A stretch of DNA of 9,858 nucleotides. It comes from Anaerolineae bacterium (lineage in GTDB: Bacteria; Chloroflexota; Anaerolineae; Anaerolineales; Anaerolineaceae). Within the stretch, counting starts at the first letter, position 1, and each line of letters begins with the position of its first letter. The stretch lies in assembly GCA_016213455.1 (NCBI GenBank), contig JACRAG010000081.1, forward strand, positions 1 through 9,858. The letters run 5' to 3'. Position numbers and translations under genes: made by a program. Below, in pieces: positions 6,581-9,858 of the stretch. The notes beneath the pieces are model-generated. The model searched no databases and had not been told where the DNA came from. It saw only the letters and a list, made by a program, of their open reading frames with translations.

Positions 6581-7504
6581 ATGAAGACCATCCACCGCGA
6601 TTACGCGGAAGAATCGGGCGACTTTCACCGCCTGTGCCAGTTTGTTACGCAAAACAACGCTTATCTGCGCCGCCATTCCACCTGGTCGTTGGGCCGCGTG
6701 GTGGACTGGAAGTACGGGTTGTATCCGGGCAAGCGCGCTTACCCGGCTTTCACCGATCAGAACGCGCATCTGTGGTTTGACGGCTACGGGCAGATGGCGG
6801 GGTTTGTGATCTGCGAGAACGGCGACGCGGGTTTTACCATCCTGACCCTGCCAGGCTACCGCTTTCTGTTCGAGGAAATGCTCCACTGGACGCTGCAGGC
6901 CTGGCAGGCGCGTGGACCCCAATACTTCACCGAGGTCACGGAGCACCAGGGGCATGAGATGCGCGTGCTGGAAGGCTGCGGTTTTCTGCGCAAAGCGCCT
7001 TTCTTCTCCCGCCGCTTTGACCTGACTGGCGAGATGGCGCCGCGCTTCCCGCTGGAGGAGGGGTTCAGCGTGGTGGACATGCAAAGCCACCCCGATGATA
7101 TCGGGCAGCGTTTGATGCGTTCAAACGCATTTTCGGGCAAGCAAAGCCTGACCGAAGAAGAGCTGCAGGATGAGTTGAAGTTCACCAATTACTCGCACCA
7201 GGGCCCGCTCTACCATGCGCCGACGGACGTGTGCGTGATGGCGCCGGACGGCACGATTGTCGCGGGCTGCGAAGCCCTGATCGACGGGGTCAACGCCGAG
7301 GCGGACATTGAGCGCGTGGCGACGCATGATCGCTACCGCCATCGCGGCTTTGCCCGGGCTGCCATTCAGGAGTGCCTGTACCGCCTGCGTGAGATCGGTA
7401 TGCGCAACGCCTACATAACCGGGTACAGCCAGGCGGCGATTGCCCTGTACGGTTCGCTGGGCGCGGTGGATGAAGTCCAAAATTTCGTTTACGAACGCGG
7501 TTAA
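6581..7504 (+). CDS. GNAT family N-acetyltransferase, probable two-domain form
   Basis: A 307-residue predicted acyl-CoA-dependent N-acyltransferase. The C-terminal half (about 165-307) carries the GNAT core: a beta strand 'GTIVAGCEALID', then 'ADIERVATHDRYRHRGFARAAI' with the acetyl-CoA pyrophosphate-binding signature R253-x-x-G256-x-A258. 'NAYITGYSQAAIALYGSLG' follows, where Tyr290 occupies the place of the usual general-acid tyrosine. The N-terminal half (about 1-150) also reads like a degenerate GNAT fold, with 'GYGQMAGFVIC' followed by a helix and 'VLEGCGFLRKAPFFSRRFDL', but it lacks the RxxGxG/A loop. The substrate (amine, aminoglycoside, peptide or protein N-terminus) cannot be inferred. 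It stands alone, divergent from the DUF5995 gene and convergent with recR. The ATG at 6581 was chosen over TTG 6557 because of GGAG at 6569-6572. TAA at 7502-7504 lies in the terminator stem. Confidence 0.8.
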   Translation: MKTIHRDYAEESGDFHRLCQFVTQNNAYLRRHSTWSLGRVVDWKYGLYPGKRAYPAFTDQNAHLWFDGYGQMAGFVICENGDAGFTILTLPGYRFLFEEMLHWTLQAWQARGPQYFTEVTEHQGHEMRVLEGCGFLRKAPFFSRRFDLTGEMAPRFPLEEGFSVVDMQSHPDDIGQRLMRSNAFSGKQSLTEEELQDELKFTNYSHQGPLYHAPTDVCVMAPDGTIVAGCEALIDGVNAEADIERVATHDRYRHRGFARAAIQECLYRLREIGMRNAYITGYSQAAIALYGSLGAVDEVQNFVYERG

Positions 7505-7549
7505 ATCAAAAGCCCCTTCCTTCGGAAAGAAAGAAGGGGCTTTTGATTT
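7503..7549. terminator. Bidirectional terminator between acetyltransferase and recR
   Basis: A perfect 17-bp inverted repeat, AAATCAAAAGCCCCTTC (7503-7519) with GAAGGGGCTTTTGATTT (7533-7549), encloses a 13-nt loop. Both arms have T-rich outer ends (CTTTTGATTT on each strand), so it can end transcription from both convergent genes. It overlaps the last two bases of the acetyltransferase TAA codon. Confidence 0.88.
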
Positions 7550-7584
7550 GTACAGTCGTTTGCCGTCAGTCCGTGATAAGGTTT

Positions 7585-7623
7585 CCCAACCACCTTCCCG
7601 CCGGGAAGGGGGTTGGGGGATGG
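7585..7623. repeat. Intergenic hairpin repeat, copy 1
   Basis: CCCAACCACCTTCCC (7585-7599) and GGGAAGGGGGTTGGG (7603-7617) form a 15-bp inverted repeat with one mismatch and a 3-nt loop, followed by GGATGG. The right arm plus tail is almost identical to copy 2 at 8742-8774, in the same orientation. It lies between the terminator and the 3' end of recR. Confidence 0.7.
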
Positions 7624-7655
7624 GCAACTGTTCGCTAACCCGGACTTATGTTCGT

Positions 7656-8261
7656 TTACAACTCCTGCCGTCCAGCCAGGGCGCGCAGGAGTGTGTTTTG
7701 ATCGGCGTATTCCAGGTCGGAGCCGACCGGCAGTCCGCGCGCCAGGCGGGTGATGCGCAGTCCCAGCGGAGCCATCTGCTGGCGCAGGTACAGCGCGGTG
7801 GCGTCGCCTTCCATGCTGGGGTTGGTCGCCAGGATGATCTCGCGCGGCGGTTTGGCCTTGACACGCTCCAGCAGCGGGCGGATTTTGAGCTGGTCGGGTC
7901 CCACGCCCTCGATGGGCGAGAGCACACCGTGCAGCACATGATAGCGCCCCTGGTAGCCGCCGGTGCGTTCCAGCACCAGCACATCCAGCGGCTCTTCCAC
8001 CACACACAGCAGGCTGTCGTCGCGGCGCGAATCGGCGCACACCTCGCACATGGCCTGCCCGACCACGGTGTAATTGAAGCAGATCGGGCACATGGCGGTG
8101 GCGGTCTTGACCGCCAGCAGCGCCTCAGCCAGGGTTTTGGAGATCTCCTCGGGCTGGCGCAGCATGTAAAAAGCCAGGCGCGAGGCGGTCTTAGGCCCGA
8201 TGCCGGGCAGGCGCTCGAAGGCCAGAATCAACGCCTGCAGCGGTTCTGGAAGGGATGCCAT
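7656..8261 (-). CDS. recR: Recombination mediator protein RecR
   Basis: RecR acts with RecO (and RecF) in the cytoplasm to load RecA onto single-stranded DNA at gaps during recombinational repair. The 201-residue length is normal for the family. The parts follow the family order. An N-terminal helix-hairpin-helix contains 'LPGIGPKTASRLAFYML' (18-34). A four-cysteine zinc finger follows (Cys58, Cys61, Cys72, Cys75). A Toprim domain then begins with 'LLCVVEEPLDVLVLE' and continues through 'GRYHVLHGVLSPIEGVGP' and 'ATNPSMEGDATALYL'. The C-terminal end is 'LEYADQNTLLRAL'. The ATG at 8261 follows the ybaB stop with no base between (TAAATG), so translation is probably coupled to ybaB. It is the last gene of the dnaX-ybaB-recR cluster. 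Confidence 0.97.
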   Translation of the reverse strand: MASLPEPLQALILAFERLPGIGPKTASRLAFYMLRQPEEISKTLAEALLAVKTATAMCPICFNYTVVGQAMCEVCADSRRDDSLLCVVEEPLDVLVLERTGGYQGRYHVLHGVLSPIEGVGPDQLKIRPLLERVKAKPPREIILATNPSMEGDATALYLRQQMAPLGLRITRLARGLPVGSDLEYADQNTLLRALAGRQEL

Positions 8262-8603
8262 TTAGAACCCGAGGCCGCCCAGCCCGCCTGCCAGCGGACC
8301 CATCTGCTCGTCCTGCATTTTGCGCGAGTTGTCCAGCGCCTGGTTGACGGCGGTGAGGATCATGTCCTGCAGCATTTCCGCGTCCACGTCTTTGAGCAGT
8401 TCGGGGTCAATCGCCACCGCGGTGATGCGCTGGTCGCCGGTGGCAGTCACTTTGATCGCGCCGCCGCCCGAGGTGCCGTCCACGGTCATTTCTTTCAGGC
8501 GCTGCTGGGTCTGTTCCATCTGCTCCTGCAGCTTCTTGAGCTGGTTCATCATGCCGCCCGCGCCGCCGCCTGGCATCGCCGGTCGATTAAATCCTTTAGC
8601 CAT
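8262..8603 (-). CDS. ybaB: YbaB/EbfC family nucleoid-associated protein
   Basis: A 113-residue small DNA-binding protein of the YbaB/EbfC family, which binds DNA as a dimer and is almost always encoded between dnaX and recR. Visible features: a Gly/Met-rich N-terminus; a long amphipathic helix 'MNQLKKLQEQMEQTQQRLKEM' split by no breaks (about 19-39); the central sheet with 'GAIKVTATGDQRITAVAIDP' (about 48-67); a second helix 'AEMLQDMILTAVNQALDNSRK'; and a Gly/Leu-rich tail. The ATG at 8603 has a strong AGGAGGA site (8614-8608) five bases upstream. The stop codon abuts the recR start. Confidence 0.95.
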   Translation of the reverse strand: MAKGFNRPAMPGGGAGGMMNQLKKLQEQMEQTQQRLKEMTVDGTSGGGAIKVTATGDQRITAVAIDPELLKDVDAEMLQDMILTAVNQALDNSRKMQDEQMGPLAGGLGGLGF

Positions 8604-8607
8604 GGTT

Positions 8608-8614
8608 TCCTCCT
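8608..8614 (-). promoter_or_regulatory. Strong Shine-Dalgarno site of ybaB
   Basis: AGGAGGA on the minus strand, with 4-5 bases to the ATG at 8603. It is the best ribosome-binding site in the window and contrasts with recR, which has none of its own. Confidence 0.75.
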
Positions 8615-8644
8615 GAGGATAAGATCTTGTTCACAGGTAAACTG

Positions 8645-8671
8645 ATTCTACGCGAAATTGGTGCGCTGCAA
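8645..8671 (-). promoter_or_regulatory. Candidate internal promoter for ybaB-recR
   Basis: On the minus strand, TTGCAG (8671-8666) and TAGAAT (8650-8645) are separated by 15 bp. The -10 box matches at 5 of 6 positions. The spacing is short, so the assignment is tentative. It would let ybaB-recR be transcribed independently of dnaX. Confidence 0.3.
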
Positions 8672-8741
8672 AGGTTGGGGTCCAAGGTGATCACGCCTTT
8701 CATAAAGCCTTTTCTACCAAATCCCTCAATCTCTTTCTGCG

Positions 8742-8774
8742 CCCCCTTCCCGTGGAAGGGGGTTGGGGGGATGG
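8742..8774. repeat. Intergenic hairpin repeat, copy 2
   Basis: CCCCCTTCC (8742-8750) and GGAAGGGGG (8754-8762) form a perfect 9-bp stem with loop CGT, followed by TTGGGGGGATGG (8763-8774). It shares GGAAGGGGGTTGGGGG-ATGG with copy 1, apart from one extra G. It lies between dnaX and ybaB. No T-run follows on the minus strand, so it is not a standard terminator for dnaX. Confidence 0.7.
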
Positions 8775-8862
8775 TTTATTTTCCAACTTTGCCTGCGACT
8801 TTAAGAAAGTCCATCCATGGGTTGGCGGGGTCGCACACCCTGGCGCAGACCCAGCCTCACCA

Positions 8863-9858
8863 TCACGAGCCTTTGCCGGAGAGCTTGGTCTGGTCGGTGA
8901 TGATGCCGCCCAGGTCCAGGGCGGTGTTGACCAGCCCGTCGCCGGGGGTCTCCACCACCTCGTCTTCGATGCTGTTCTTGTTGCCCACCACCACGCAGCG
9001 CACCGGCAGGTCCACGCCCAGCACGGCGCGCAGGGCCTGCTGCACCATATCCAGGTTCTCGCCGGTTTCCATTTTGGATTTGATGATCTCGGTCTGGAAA
9101 CCGAGGATGAGCACGCCGTCTTTGATGGTGTAGGTGCGTACCGAGTTGATTGTCGCTTCCACCAGCGAGCTGCGCTGGCGCACCGCGGAGCGAATGCGCT
9201 TCCAGTTGTCGTGGATTTGCGCCAGGCTCACTTCGCCGGTGGCCGATGCGGCTGCAGGGGCGGGCTGCTCCCTGGCGGGCGTGGGAGTCGGCGCAGGCGC
9301 GGCATCCCGGTCCACCTTGCGCGGGGGAGCGCCGGCAGGCGCATTGCTGCGCATCAGATCGGGCGCGGGGGCGGCTTCGTCCCAGGGCGGCTCGGCAGGC
9401 GCGGACCGGCGCTGTGCTGCTGACTGCGAGACAGGCTGCGCGGCTGCCGCCGGTTGGGCAGCTGGCTGCGCGGTCACCGCCTGCACGACCACGACGCGCT
9501 CTTCGACCGACTCAGCCAGGGCCAGCTCCAGGCCCAGGCCCGGCTGCCAGGCGCTGCGCGTGTCCACCGCGGCCTCGTTGAACAGGCGGATCACCTCCAG
9601 CAGGCGCGCGGTTTCAAAGCGCGCGGCCTGGGCGGCCATTTGCGCGCGCATCTCGGCGGTCACGTCCACCAGCGCGGCGTTGTTCATGCGCACCAGCATC
9701 AAGCCGCGCAAGTAATCCACCACCTGGCGGGCAAACTGGCGTGCATCCGTGCCGTTGTCCAGCGCGGATTGAATGCCCAGCATCCCGGCGGCGGGGTCGC
9801 GCTTGAGGATGGCTTCGACCAGGCCGATGACCTGCTCGCTTGCGGCGGTGCCCAGCAC
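8863..9858 (-). CDS. dnaX: DNA polymerase III subunit gamma/tau, C-terminal part (5' end outside window)
   Basis: DnaX is the ATPase subunit of the replicative clamp loader and links it to the polymerase core. The last 331 codons are present, and the frame is open at the right edge; its first codon (GTG) is an internal valine. Residues 1 to about 115 are the end of the clamp-loader fold (domain III), with 'DARQFARQVVDYLRGLML'. A long Ala/Pro/Gln linker follows (about 128-222). After it comes a C-terminal domain opening with 'LAQIHDNWKRIRSAVRQRSS' and continuing 'DGVLILGFQTEIIKSKM' and 'LRAVLGVDLPVRCVV', as seen in tau subunits outside the Enterobacteria. The Walker A and zinc-binding parts are not in the window. 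It heads the dnaX-ybaB-recR cluster, which supports the call. No slippery frameshift heptamer was noticed in the visible part. Confidence 0.93.
   Translation of the reverse strand: MLGTAASEQVIGLVEAILKRDPAAGMLGIQSALDNGTDARQFARQVVDYLRGLMLVRMNNAALVDVTAEMRAQMAAQAARFETARLLEVIRLFNEAAVDTRSAWQPGLGLELALAESVEERVVVVQAVTAQPAAQPAAAAQPVSQSAAQRRSAPAEPPWDEAAPAPDLMRSNAPAGAPPRKVDRDAAPAPTPTPAREQPAPAAASATGEVSLAQIHDNWKRIRSAVRQRSSLVEATINSVRTYTIKDGVLILGFQTEIIKSKMETGENLDMVQQALRAVLGVDLPVRCVVVGNKNSIEDEVVETPGDGLVNTALDLGGIITDQTKLSGKGS

Larger units (their letters stand above)
8604..8862. other. Spacer between dnaX and ybaB
   Basis: A 259-bp gap inside a cluster that is usually tightly packed. It contains the ybaB ribosome site, a candidate promoter (8645-8671), hairpin repeat copy 2 (8742-8774), a small hairpin GACTTT-AAG-AAAGTC (8797-8811), and an imperfect GC-rich inverted repeat around 8829-8852. 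I see no credible gene in it. Confidence 0.6.

Noticed and set aside
7440..8645. 401-codon open frame on the + strand across recR and ybaB
   Set aside because: It is antisense to two clearly identified genes, its start lies inside the acetyltransferase gene, and its predicted protein is rich in His, Gln, Arg and Gly, typical of a shadow frame in GC-rich DNA.
8742..8774. Terminator for dnaX
   Set aside because: The hairpin is perfect, but no T-tract follows it on the minus strand. It is better explained as a copy of the intergenic repeat.
8752..9715. Long + strand open frames opposite dnaX
   Set aside because: They mirror the Ala/Pro linker of dnaX and have low-complexity Arg/Ala/Gly composition; no ribosome site or domain was seen.

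Overview
The window is GC-rich bacterial chromosome with dense coding. It most likely comes from the phylum Chloroflexota, class Anaerolineae or a relative. That placement is an inference. It rests on a divergent SecA whose tail has no zinc motif, on an extracytoplasmic protease ending in the 'FxDnFSDxxSGWP' beta-sandwich domain common in Chloroflexota, and on GC content and gene style. I see no insertion sequence, phage gene, tRNA, rRNA or CRISPR array.

Layout, left to right. (1) 1-641 (+): the 3' end of secA, closed by a strong terminator at 650-677. (2) 865-2784 and 2832-5423 (+): two genes 47 bp apart, probably one transcription unit read from a promoter near 752-780. The first encodes a membrane-anchored trypsin-like serine protease with a C-terminal beta-sandwich domain. 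The second encodes an 863-residue HerA/DUF87-type P-loop ATPase with a low-complexity linker and a C-terminal coiled-coil hairpin. The unit ends at a 14-bp hairpin terminator (5485-5521). (3) 5561-6247 (-): a DUF5995-family protein of unknown function with its own promoter. (4) 6248-6580: a 333-bp divergent intergenic region. (5) 6581-7504 (+): a GNAT-type acetyltransferase, ended by a 17-bp bidirectional terminator that overlaps its stop codon. (6) 9858-7656 (-): the DNA replication/repair cluster dnaX (3' part) - ybaB - recR. The ybaB and recR genes abut with no spacer, while dnaX and ybaB are separated by about 260 bp holding a hairpin repeat and a candidate promoter.

How the genes work together. 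dnaX-ybaB-recR is the classic conserved cluster: clamp-loader subunit, nucleoid-associated protein and recombination mediator. SecA drives Sec export, and the protease next door would be a Sec-dependent membrane protein, but nothing in the sequence links the two beyond adjacency. The protease faces outward and the ATPase should be cytoplasmic, so co-transcription is the only evidence that they act together.

Most of the window is ordinary housekeeping DNA. The points most worth a second look are a dockerin-like calcium loop bracketed by two cysteines inside the protease domain, small palindromic repeats built in frame into the ATPase linker, and a hairpin repeat present in both intergenic gaps flanking ybaB-recR.
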